DNA of 37,327 nt from Prevotellaceae bacterium (lineage in GTDB: Bacteria; Bacteroidota; Bacteroidia; Bacteroidales; Bacteroidaceae): NCBI GenBank assembly GCA_028723455.1, contig JAQYEW010000035.1:1-37327 (forward strand), read 5' to 3'. Both the position numbers and the translations under genes were made by a program. Below the pieces are notes generated by a model. It made no database searches, had not been told where the DNA came from, and worked only from the letters and a program-made list of their open reading frames with translations. This document shows, piece by piece, positions 7,012 to 14,891 of this stretch; the first letter of the stretch is position 1; every line of letters begins with the position of its first letter.

Positions 7012-8252
7012 TAGAAAAGACAAGGACACAACGCCTGATGAAGTATTGGCCCCTTGCCGTGGGAGGCTGCCTGCTGGTGGTCATCGCGCTATGGCTGGTA
7101 TTCGGCAATCATGCTTCCACGCTGCGGGTCAGCAAGGAAGAACTGACCATCAACGAGGTGAAAAGCGCAAAGTTCAAGGATTATGTGCGCACCAGCGGAC
7201 AGGTAATGCCCATACAGGTGGTGCAGGTGTCGCCCGAGGAAGGCGGCATCGTCATGGAGAAAGTGGTGGAGGAGGGTACGATGGTGCGCCGAGGCGACGT
7301 CATCGTCCGCCTGAGCAACTCGAACCTCGACCTTCAGATCCTGAACGCCGAAGCCGAACTGGCGGAGAAGCAGAACCTGCTGCGCAATACGCAGGTGGCC
7401 ATGCAGCAGGACCGCCTGAACAACCAGACGGAGCAGGCACAGCTGGACATGGACACACGGCGCAAGCAGCGCACCTATGAGCAGAACCAACGCCTCTATT
7501 CTGAGAAACTGATCAGCCGCGAAGCCTTTGTGCAGTCGCAGGAGGACTATCAGCTGTCGGCCAAGAAAGGTGCGTTGGTGGCGAAGCGGCTGAAGCAGGA
7601 TTCGCTCTACCGCACGGTGCAGATGGACCAGATGGAGGACAACCTCCAGAACATGCGCCGCAACGTGGTGCTTGTCCGCCAGCGCAAGGACAAGCTGGAG
7701 GTGCGCTCCGCCATCGACGGCGAACTGGGTCTGCTGGATGTGGAGCTTGGGCAAAGCATCACGCCCGGACAGAAGATAGGCCAGATCAACGACCTCTCCG
7801 ACTACAAGGTGGAGGCGCAGATTGACGAGCATTATATTGACCGTGTGCGCCAAGGCCTGACAGCCACCTTCGCACGTGGCGACAGGCAGTATCAGCTGAT
7901 GGTGCGCAAGGTGTATCCCGAGGTGCGTCAGGGCAAGTTCCGTTGCGATTTCGTGTTCCGCGGCGAGCGCCCCGAGAACATCCGCACGGGTCAGACCTAC
8001 TATCTGGACCTGGAACTTGGCCAGGCCGAGCAAGCCGTCATCATTCCCCGCGGCACATTCTTCCAGACCACGGGCGGACAATGGATCTTTGTCCTGGACA
8101 AGAGCGGAGAGAAGGCCTATCGCCGTTCCGTCCGCATAGGACGGCAGAACCCCTTGTACTACGAGGTGCTGGAGGGACTGGAGCCGGGCGAGCGTGTGGT
8201 TACCAGTGGCTACGAGGCATTCAAGGACAACGAAGTGTTAGTCATAAAATAA
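6999..8252 (+). CDS. HlyD/MacA-type periplasmic adaptor (membrane fusion protein)
   Basis: The ATG at 6999 is preceded by AGAGGAG at good spacing and overlaps the tolC-like gene; an in-frame extension to 6939 lies inside that gene and is unlikely. The 417-residue product has one N-terminal membrane anchor (about residues 17-36, YWPLAVGGCLLVVIALWLVF). It continues with a lipoyl/barrel half (VVQVSPEEGGIVMEKVVEEG), a long coiled-coil hairpin rich in Gln and Arg (about 105-240), the second lipoyl half (LEVRSAIDGELGLLDVELGQ) and a C-terminal membrane-proximal domain (VIIPRGTFFQTTGG, EPGERVVTSG). It bridges the FtsX-type permeases and the TolC-like channel. Confidence 0.92.
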   Translation: MDRVIEKTRTQRLMKYWPLAVGGCLLVVIALWLVFGNHASTLRVSKEELTINEVKSAKFKDYVRTSGQVMPIQVVQVSPEEGGIVMEKVVEEGTMVRRGDVIVRLSNSNLDLQILNAEAELAEKQNLLRNTQVAMQQDRLNNQTEQAQLDMDTRRKQRTYEQNQRLYSEKLISREAFVQSQEDYQLSAKKGALVAKRLKQDSLYRTVQMDQMEDNLQNMRRNVVLVRQRKDKLEVRSAIDGELGLLDVELGQSITPGQKIGQINDLSDYKVEAQIDEHYIDRVRQGLTATFARGDRQYQLMVRKVYPEVRQGKFRCDFVFRGERPENIRTGQTYYLDLELGQAEQAVIIPRGTFFQTTGGQWIFVLDKSGEKAYRRSVRIGRQNPLYYEVLEGLEPGERVVTSGYEAFKDNEVLVIK

Positions 8253-8275
8253 CGATAATCATTAAGCACGGAAAT

Positions 8276-10672
8276 ATGGACGTATTGAAAAACATGCTTT
8301 ACATGGCGCGCCGTTTCAAGACAGCAACGGCATTGAACTTCATGGGCCTGGTAGTGGCGCTTGCCGCCTTCTATCTCTTCATGACGCAGGTGGTGTACAA
8401 CCGTCAGTATAACCGCGGGCTGGCCGATCATGAAAGCTTGTATCGGATGGAAACGCAGTCGATGTTCAAGAACGGCGAGTGGCAGACGAATATCAACCGC
8501 ATGTTCGCCGATTGCGTGGAGAAACTGCCGCAGGTGGAAAGCCTCGGCCTGATTCAGGCGTGGAACGGCAACCTGTCGTTTACCAAGAACGGCGAGGTGA
8601 TGAATATGCCCGTACTGGGCTGTTCGGACAACTATCTGCTGACGCTGCGCCCCAGGTGCCTGAGCGGGGAACTGGGCTGGAAGGAGGACGACTACACGGG
8701 CATTATCCTGCCCCGCAGCCTTGCGATGATGTATTTCGGACAGGCGGACGTGGCCGGGCGCATGATGGGGCGAGACGCAGGCGACAGCATACGGGTGAGA
8801 GGCGTGTACGAGGATTTTCCCGCAAACAGCATGGCTAAGAATGTCGCCTATTATAGCATCGGCAAAGAGGACACCGGGGGTCCGGGCTATTTCTCGAACT
8901 ACAACTACATCTGCCTTGTCAGGCTGAAGGAGGGAGTAGATACGGTGGGGCTTGACAAGGCCATCATTGACGGATGTTTCAAGAGCATGAAACAATTCTT
9001 CGCGGACAACGGGCATGCCGACGATTTTGAGAAAGGACAGGAATCAGGGGAGATAAACGTCATGCTCCATCTGCGCCCTGTGGCGGACACTTATTTTTCC
9101 GGCATCGACCCCGACAACGACCGCGGCAGCCGCACGGTGGACCTTATCCTGCAACTGGCCTGTGTCATGCTCTTCGTCATTGCCATCATCAATCTGCTCA
9201 ATTTCACGCTGGCCAAGGCACCCATGCGCGTGAAGGGCGTCAACACGCGCCGTGTGCTTGGCAGCGAGGTATGGCGGCTGCGTTTGTCGCTCGTTGCCGA
9301 GGAGGTGGTGTTCTCATTGCTGGCTTTTGCCGTGGCGATGGGGGGTGCCTACCTGCTTTCCCGATGGCCGTTCATGTCCGAACTCACGGTGGGCAGCATC
9401 GCGCTCGCGGACCATATCGGACTGGTTGCGGCAACGCTTGCGGTTGCGGTTGCCATCGGTGTGGTTGCCGGCTGCTATCCCGCCGTCTTCGTTACTTCGT
9501 TCCAGCCGGCCTTGGCCATTAAGGGCAGTTTCGGACTGACACCCAAGGGACGCAGGTTGCGCACGGCACTGATTACCCTCCAGCTCATCATCTCGTGTGT
9601 CATGGTTGTCTATATGGGCATTCTGATGTTGCAAAGCCGCTTCATTTTCCGTTCCGACTATGGTTTCCAAAAGGACGAGGTGATGTATGCCAATGTCAGG
9701 GATATCATCAACCAAGGCAAGAACGAAGCCTTGCGCGCCGAACTGCTGCGCCTGACAGGTGTCGAGGAGGTTGCCTATTCCCAGTTCGTGCTTGGCACGC
9801 AGGACACCTATATGGGATGGGGACGCGGCGACAGCGAGCACGAGGTGCAGTTTGTCTGTATGCCTTGCGATTGGCGCTATCTTCGCACGATGGGCATAAA
9901 GATAGAGGAGGGGAATGATTTCTCCGAACACGACCGGAATGTCTTTATCATCAACCGCTGTATGAAGGATGCCTGCGATTGGATGCAGGTCGGCAAGCCT
10001 ATCCTGGAGGGAAACGGCCGCCTGGTGGGTGTGTGCGAGAACGTGCGCTATGCTTCCGTCCGCACAGACCGCAACCGGAACAATCTGGCCTTCCATATCT
10101 TCGACGAGGAGATGTTGAAGAGCTGGAATCCATATTCGGTGGTAAACATCCGTGTGGGCAAGCATACGGACAAACTGGCCATGAAGCACAAGATTGCCGA
10201 GGTAGCGGACCGTATGGGCGACGGAAAAGAACATGAGGTGTTCTTCCTGGACCAAATGCTGGAGCAGACGTATCAGGACGAGTTCCGTTTCATCCGCCAG
10301 GTTGTGCTCTTCTCCGTCGTATGCCTTGTCATCACGTTGATAGGCTTGTTCTGCCTGACGCTCTTCGATACCGAGTACCGCCGCAAGGAAATAGGCATCC
10401 GCAAGGTGATGGGCAGCACCACGGGCGAGATTCTCGTCATGCTCTGCCGTCGCTATGTGTGGTTGCTTGTGGGCAGTTTTCTGGTTGCTTCGCCCTTGGT
10501 GTGGTACATCGGCAACCAATGGCTTCAGTCCTTTGCCGAGCGTACGCCCATCTATTGGTGGCTCTTCCCCTTGGCGCTGGCGGCTGTCGCCGTCGTAACC
10601 CTTGCCACGGTTGTCATCCAGAGCTGGCGCACGGCCAATGAGAATCCTGTGAACAGTATCAAGAACGAGTAA
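8276..10672 (+). CDS. MacB-like FtsX-family ABC permease (first of two)
   Basis: The start is placed at ATG 8276 (MDVLKNMLYMARRFKTATALN), 23 nt after the adaptor stop; upstream in-frame codons lie within the adaptor gene. The 798-residue product has an N-terminal membrane segment (LNFMGLVVALAAFYLFMTQV), a large periplasmic domain, a first FtsX block (about 295-420), a second periplasmic domain and a final FtsX block with RRKEIGIRKVMGSTTGEIL. That is a duplicated four-helix FtsX layout with periplasmic core domains, as in MacB/LolCE relatives without a fused ATPase. The ATPase is encoded at 13054. It probably heterodimerises with the next gene's product; substrate unknown. Confidence 0.88.
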   Translation: MDVLKNMLYMARRFKTATALNFMGLVVALAAFYLFMTQVVYNRQYNRGLADHESLYRMETQSMFKNGEWQTNINRMFADCVEKLPQVESLGLIQAWNGNLSFTKNGEVMNMPVLGCSDNYLLTLRPRCLSGELGWKEDDYTGIILPRSLAMMYFGQADVAGRMMGRDAGDSIRVRGVYEDFPANSMAKNVAYYSIGKEDTGGPGYFSNYNYICLVRLKEGVDTVGLDKAIIDGCFKSMKQFFADNGHADDFEKGQESGEINVMLHLRPVADTYFSGIDPDNDRGSRTVDLILQLACVMLFVIAIINLLNFTLAKAPMRVKGVNTRRVLGSEVWRLRLSLVAEEVVFSLLAFAVAMGGAYLLSRWPFMSELTVGSIALADHIGLVAATLAVAVAIGVVAGCYPAVFVTSFQPALAIKGSFGLTPKGRRLRTALITLQLIISCVMVVYMGILMLQSRFIFRSDYGFQKDEVMYANVRDIINQGKNEALRAELLRLTGVEEVAYSQFVLGTQDTYMGWGRGDSEHEVQFVCMPCDWRYLRTMGIKIEEGNDFSEHDRNVFIINRCMKDACDWMQVGKPILEGNGRLVGVCENVRYASVRTDRNRNNLAFHIFDEEMLKSWNPYSVVNIRVGKHTDKLAMKHKIAEVADRMGDGKEHEVFFLDQMLEQTYQDEFRFIRQVVLFSVVCLVITLIGLFCLTLFDTEYRRKEIGIRKVMGSTTGEILVMLCRRYVWLLVGSFLVASPLVWYIGNQWLQSFAERTPIYWWLFPLALAAVAVVTLATVVIQSWRTANENPVNSIKNE

Positions 10673-10685
10673 ACGGAAACGAGTC

Positions 10686-13037
10686 ATGAGCATTTTCGGT
10701 AAAGACCAGGGAGGCTTCATCAAGGTAATCTCGCTGACAATCGGCCTGACTGTCGGGCTGGTGCTGATAGCAAGGGTAGGGTTGAACCTGAATTTCGACC
10801 GCTGCATAGCGCATAAGGAACGTGTGTATGAATTGGCAGAGGCATTTCAGAAGAAAGGAGAGGAGGCTCGGGAGTTTGCCGCCACGCCGGGCGGTGCCGT
10901 TCCCGCACTGTGCCGCTATATTCCGGAGATAGAGGTGGGCACCCGCTGGACCTATCAGTTCGATGACGAGAAACTCATTGCCGAGGACGACAGCCGGCAT
11001 GCGTTTGCCTACTCCATGTTTGCCGATTCCTGCTTCTTCGACATCTTCACCACAAAGATTGTGCAGGGAGACGGGAAAAAGATCTTGGGTACGCCGGGGC
11101 AATGCCTGATCAGTAGGCGGCTCAAAGAAAGAATGGGTGGCAACGTGATTGGAAAGACTTTCCGTTTTATGGCTGTTCCTGCACAGGCGATGACCATCAG
11201 TGGCGTCTTTGAGGACTATGACGAGAATTCTTCATTCAAGGATCTGGACATCATTATGTCTATGCCCTCTATCGGCCTTTACAGTTACGACGGCACCGGC
11301 AACCTGATGGGTAACGACCGTTATCACTCCTTCGTCCGGCTGCGCCCGGATGCCAACATGGCGGATGTTGTGAAGAAGATGAACGTGATGCTGAAGGAAC
11401 AGCTGCCGTGGGAAGAATTGAAAGCGGCGGGAATCGAGGATTTCAGTTTTCGCTTCAATCCTGTCAGCGGCAGCCACATGAAGCAACCGACAGTCCGCTC
11501 CACCACTATCATCCTCGGCGTGGTGGCGCTGGTGATGCTCTTTACCTCCGTGATGAATTATATCCTGGTGGTCATCAGCCTTTTGGTGGGCAAGGCTCGT
11601 CAGGTGGCTTTGCGCAAGGTGATTGGCGCGCCGCGGAGAGAATTCTATCTCTCAACACTGAAGGAGGCGGCAGGGCATCTCCTTGTTGCGCTTGTCATCA
11701 TGATGCTTTTGCTTTTCAGTGCTCAGGACTGGATCCGCGACCTGTTGGGTGTCAGTGTCGGCACGCTGTTTTCCGCACAGACCTATCTGGTGCTTGTTGC
11801 CGTCTGCGTTGCCGTGCTTTTCTGCTGCGGCCTGCTGCCGGGCTATATCTACTCCCGTATCCCTATGCGCTATGCTTACCGCCTCTTTTCCGAGAGCAAG
11901 CGCATGTGGAAACTCTCACTGCTGGCCTTCCAGATCGTGCTCAGCACCATGTTGCTTTGCATCCTGAGTACCATCTACCGGCAATACGACTATATGTTGA
12001 ACAAGGATCTGGGCTACAATTATCGGAATGTGGCATACATCGAGATAGTGCAGGCTTCAGACTCCATTCTCACCTTGGCCCGTGAGATAGAGAAGCTGCC
12101 GTGCGTCGAGCGTACATCCCTCGCCACTTCTTTGTTTGTCTCGAGGCAGAGCGGTAACAACGTGATGATGCCCGGAAACCCGGAACAACTGTTCAACTAC
12201 GCTTGTCTTTATTGGGCGGAACCAAGCATCATTGAAACGATGGCGCTGACCGTGGTGCAAGGGCGGAAACCAGACAGATTGAACCGTGCGGGATGGGAGC
12301 CGGAGGTAATCGTGGACGAGGATTTTGCGGAACAGCTGAAAAAGCATACGGGGTGGACAGATGTCATAGGGCAAAGCATCCTTAGTACGGAGTTTGGAGA
12401 ACAAGTGCCACTGACAATCAAGACTGTCGTGAAGGATTTTACGTTGGGCACGCTTGTTGGCACTGACGAACGGCCGGCCATGATGATATGCGGGAATATC
12501 TATGCGAACTATATCCTGATAAAGTTCAATGCCATGCGGCCGGAGCATTTGCTTGCCATACAGCAGGTGTGCGACAAACTGTATCCCGCTGCCGAACTAA
12601 ACGTGAAGCGCTATGCGGACGAACTATCCGACCAATACAGTCAGACGCAGCATACGCGCGACCTGATTCTGATCGGTTGCCTGGCGTCCTTGCTCATTAC
12701 GCTTATCGGGCTTATTGGATATGTCCGTGATGAGGTCCAGCGTCGTTCCCGTGAGCTTGCCATCCGCAAGGTGATGGGTGCCGGCGTGAAGGAACTGCAA
12801 ATGCTTTTCTTTCGCGGCATAGCCCTTATCGCAGTCCCCTCCGTTGTTTTCGGTGTGCTCCTGGGTTGGTGGCTTAGCGCAATGCTGATGCAGCAGTTTG
12901 CCGACAAGACGCCAATGCTGTGGTATGTCTTTGTGGCGGATGCCATCTTCGTCCTTCTTGTGATTGCCCTTGTCGTTTTCTTCCAAACCCGACGCGTGGC
13001 AAACAACAATCCTATCGAATATCTAAAAACAGAATAA
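10686..13037 (+). CDS. MacB-like FtsX-family ABC permease (second of two)
   Basis: The 783-residue product starts 13 nt after the first permease ends. It has the same layout: N-terminal membrane segment (FIKVISLTIGLTVGLVLIA), periplasmic core domain, first FtsX block with VGKARQVALRKVIGAPRREF, a second soluble region, and a last FtsX block with RRSRELAIRKVMGAGVKELQ. The two permeases are paralogues of similar size, so the inner-membrane complex is probably a heterodimer. Both copies keep the ALRKV-G/GIRKV-G coupling segment that contacts the ATPase. The long periplasmic loops fit mechanotransmission-type (MacB) export from periplasm to outside. Confidence 0.9.
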   Translation: MSIFGKDQGGFIKVISLTIGLTVGLVLIARVGLNLNFDRCIAHKERVYELAEAFQKKGEEAREFAATPGGAVPALCRYIPEIEVGTRWTYQFDDEKLIAEDDSRHAFAYSMFADSCFFDIFTTKIVQGDGKKILGTPGQCLISRRLKERMGGNVIGKTFRFMAVPAQAMTISGVFEDYDENSSFKDLDIIMSMPSIGLYSYDGTGNLMGNDRYHSFVRLRPDANMADVVKKMNVMLKEQLPWEELKAAGIEDFSFRFNPVSGSHMKQPTVRSTTIILGVVALVMLFTSVMNYILVVISLLVGKARQVALRKVIGAPRREFYLSTLKEAAGHLLVALVIMMLLLFSAQDWIRDLLGVSVGTLFSAQTYLVLVAVCVAVLFCCGLLPGYIYSRIPMRYAYRLFSESKRMWKLSLLAFQIVLSTMLLCILSTIYRQYDYMLNKDLGYNYRNVAYIEIVQASDSILTLAREIEKLPCVERTSLATSLFVSRQSGNNVMMPGNPEQLFNYACLYWAEPSIIETMALTVVQGRKPDRLNRAGWEPEVIVDEDFAEQLKKHTGWTDVIGQSILSTEFGEQVPLTIKTVVKDFTLGTLVGTDERPAMMICGNIYANYILIKFNAMRPEHLLAIQQVCDKLYPAAELNVKRYADELSDQYSQTQHTRDLILIGCLASLLITLIGLIGYVRDEVQRRSRELAIRKVMGAGVKELQMLFFRGIALIAVPSVVFGVLLGWWLSAMLMQQFADKTPMLWYVFVADAIFVLLVIALVVFFQTRRVANNNPIEYLKTE

Positions 13038-13053
13038 CAAACACTAAGGAATC

Positions 13054-13728
13054 ATGATTAAATTAGAAAACATTCAGAAGGTGTTCCGCACCGAAGAGGT
13101 GGAAACCGTAGCATTGGGCGGCGTATCGCTCGAAGTAAAAAAAGGTGAGTTTGTGGCTGTCATGGGGCCTTCGGGGTGCGGCAAGTCTACCTTGCTCAAT
13201 ATTCTGGGTTTGCTTGACAACCCCACCGGCGGTCGGTACATGCTCGACGGACAGGACGTGGGAAGCCTGAAGGAGAGCCGGCGCACGAAGGTTCGTAAGG
13301 GACAGATCGGCTTCGTCTTCCAAAGTTTCAACCTGATTGACGAACTGAACGTGGAGGAGAACGTGGAATTGCCGCTGACCTATCTTGGCGTTCCCAAGAA
13401 AGAGCGCAAGCAGCGTGTGGAGGAGGTACTGCGCCGCATGGCCATCAGCCATCGCGCCCACCATTTCCCTCAGCAGCTCTCCGGCGGCCAGCAACAGCGT
13501 GTGGCCATTGCCCGTGCCGTGGTGATGAATCCCAAACTGATACTCGCCGACGAGCCAACGGGTAATCTGGACTCCAAGAACGGTTTGGAGGTGATGCAGC
13601 TGCTCACCCAGCTGAATCAGGAAGGCACAACCGTTGTGATGGTTACCCACTCCGAACGAGACGCAGGCTATGCCCAGCGCATTGTCAATATGCTCGATGG
13701 CCAGATAGTGCCGGAAATCACGCTTTGA
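13054..13728 (+). CDS. ABC transporter ATPase, LolD/MacB type
   Basis: The 224-residue product has Walker [10 protein letters not shown] (residues 38-46), a Q-loop in FVFQSFNLI, signature [14 protein letters not shown], Walker [14 protein letters not shown] and the H-loop in VMVTHSERD. Size and sequence fit the stand-alone ATPases that energise FtsX-type permeases (LolD, MacB N-domain). It closes the operon and supplies the missing nucleotide-binding domain to the two permeases upstream. The gap to the previous gene is 16 nt. Confidence 0.95.
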   Translation: MIKLENIQKVFRTEEVETVALGGVSLEVKKGEFVAVMGPSGCGKSTLLNILGLLDNPTGGRYMLDGQDVGSLKESRRTKVRKGQIGFVFQSFNLIDELNVEENVELPLTYLGVPKKERKQRVEEVLRRMAISHRAHHFPQQLSGGQQQRVAIARAVVMNPKLILADEPTGNLDSKNGLEVMQLLTQLNQEGTTVVMVTHSERDAGYAQRIVNMLDGQIVPEITL

Positions 13729-13738
13729 ACTTTTGTCA

Positions 13739-13800
13739 AGGGCTGATACCTCGTGAAAGGTGTCAGCCCTCATATTTGAAAACGTTTTTTCAAATATGAG
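13739..13800 (+). terminator. Two stacked hairpins ending the exporter operon
   Basis: AGGGCTGATACC (13739-13750) pairs with 13759-13770 (one mismatch). Immediately after, 13769-13782 pairs perfectly with 13787-13800, whose loop side is U-rich. The first sits 10 nt after the ATPase stop. Either is a plausible intrinsic terminator; they share bases 13769-13770, so alternative pairing is possible. Confidence 0.7.
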
Positions 13801-13860
13801 GTACTTGAAAACAGAAAAAACGTATTCTTTCTATAAAAATATGTAAGGGTGTGCATGCCG

Positions 13861-13878
13861 ATTTGCATGATTGCAAAT
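13861..13878. promoter_or_regulatory. Palindrome upstream of the superoxide dismutase gene
   Basis: ATTTGCA (13861-13867), a 4-nt centre, and TGCAAAT (13872-13878) form a perfect dyad about 85-100 nt before the sod start. Related GCAT copies flank it (13852-13855 and 13893-13896). A small perfect hairpin CCATCC-gaac-GGATGG (13900-13915) follows in the presumed leader. This could be a regulator site; I cannot assign a regulator and see no clear -7 box. Confidence 0.35.
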
Positions 13879-13962
13879 TATTTCCTATCATTGCATACGC
13901 CATCCGAACGGATGGAAGACAAGATTCAAATTCATAGTGTATCACCCTTAAAACAAAAAAAT

Positions 13963-14616
13963 ATGATGTTCAAGAAAATATTACTCTTTCTGTCTCTCAT
14001 AGCAGTGCAAAGCGCAGCAGCCCAAGACAGCAGACCTCCTTTCTCCCTGCCCCAGTTGCCATATGCGACAAATGCCCTCGAGCCTGCCATCAGCAAGCAG
14101 ACTGTCGAGCTGCACTACGGCAAGCATCTGCAGGCTTATGTGAACAATGTGAACAAAATGGTGGCCGGTACCACCTGGGAGGGCAAGACGCTGAACGAAA
14201 TCATCGCCGGTGCCGAAGGGGCCTTGTACAACAACGCCGGACAGATTCTTAATCACGACCTCTATTTCAAGGGCTTTTCACCCAAGGGTGGGGGCGAACC
14301 GAAGGGGAATCTGGGCAAGGCGATCAAGGCGAAATGGGGTTCTTTCGAGGCTTTCAAGGAGGAGTTTGCCAAGCAGGCCACAGCACTCTTTGGGTCAGGA
14401 TGGACCTGGTTGGCAAAGGATGCTGACGGACGGTTGCTGATCAAGAACTATGCCAACGGCGGAAACCCGGTGGAAGAGGGTCTGACGCCCATCTTGGGAT
14501 TTGATGTCTGGGAGCATGCTTATTATTTGGACTATCAGAACCGCCGCGCCGATCATATCAAGGCGCTGTGGAGCATTATCGACTGGAAGGTGGTAAGCCG
14601 GCGCTTCGATCGCTGA
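13963..14616 (+). CDS. sod: Exported Fe/Mn superoxide dismutase
   Basis: It converts superoxide to peroxide and oxygen. The start is set at ATG 13963 because the 217-residue product then begins with a good signal peptide (MMFKKILLFLSLIAVQSAAAQ); the longer frame from 13849 adds an unlikely leader. The mature part starts PFSLPQLPYATNALEP as in bacterial Fe/Mn SODs. All four metal ligands are visible: His51 (ELHYGKH), His98 (LNHDLYF), Asp181 and His185 (DVWEHAYYLDYQNRR). The unusual point is the signal peptide: the well-known Bacteroidales SOD is cytoplasmic. It lies beside iron-uptake genes. Fe or Mn preference cannot be decided. Confidence 0.93.
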   Translation: MMFKKILLFLSLIAVQSAAAQDSRPPFSLPQLPYATNALEPAISKQTVELHYGKHLQAYVNNVNKMVAGTTWEGKTLNEIIAGAEGALYNNAGQILNHDLYFKGFSPKGGGEPKGNLGKAIKAKWGSFEAFKEEFAKQATALFGSGWTWLAKDADGRLLIKNYANGGNPVEEGLTPILGFDVWEHAYYLDYQNRRADHIKALWSIIDWKVVSRRFDR

Positions 14617-14689
14617 TGCCCATATCGCCATGGGCTGCCTGAAACGGAATTTCTGAAGCCCTTGCGGACTTCCGCACCTCTGATGCGGC

Positions 14690-14725
14690 ATGCAGGCCGG
14701 ATTCCACGTGGAGTCCGGCCTGCAT
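14690..14725 (+). terminator. Terminator after the sod gene
   Basis: A near-perfect self-complementary 36-mer (two 18-nt arms, one mismatch, centre CCACGTGG) lies 74 nt after the sod stop. It is followed by a mildly U-rich stretch. It could also insulate the TonB-receptor promoter downstream. Confidence 0.6.
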
Positions 14726-14851
14726 CGTTGTCATTGACGCCTTAACATTCGTCCATTCAAGCCAGGCCGCCTTTTGTTGTCCTGTTTCATATCCTTACAA
14801 ACGATTATACGGGGCGCCCGCTTGCCGGTTCTCTTTACCTATTTTTGTGTA

Positions 14852-14882
14852 TTGCCCGTGTTCGGCAAATGAACTACCTTTG
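14852..14882 (+). promoter_or_regulatory. Promoter of the Xus-like operon
   Basis: TTG (14852-14854), a 20-nt spacer and a perfect TACCTTTG (14875-14882) match the Bacteroidetes housekeeping promoter. The start site would fall near 14889, only a few bases before the receptor ATG at 14892. It thus excludes the earlier in-frame Met at 14847 and implies a nearly leaderless message. Confidence 0.65.
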
Positions 14883-14891
14883 CCTCTGGTT

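Noticed and set aside
7943..8275. Upstream extension of the first permease
   Set aside because: It overlaps the adaptor gene in another frame; the family start MDVLKNMLYMAR at 8276 fits permease N-termini.
14847..14891. Earlier in-frame start for the Xus-like receptor
   Set aside because: The added residues would be encoded across the -33/-7 promoter elements and spoil the signal peptide.
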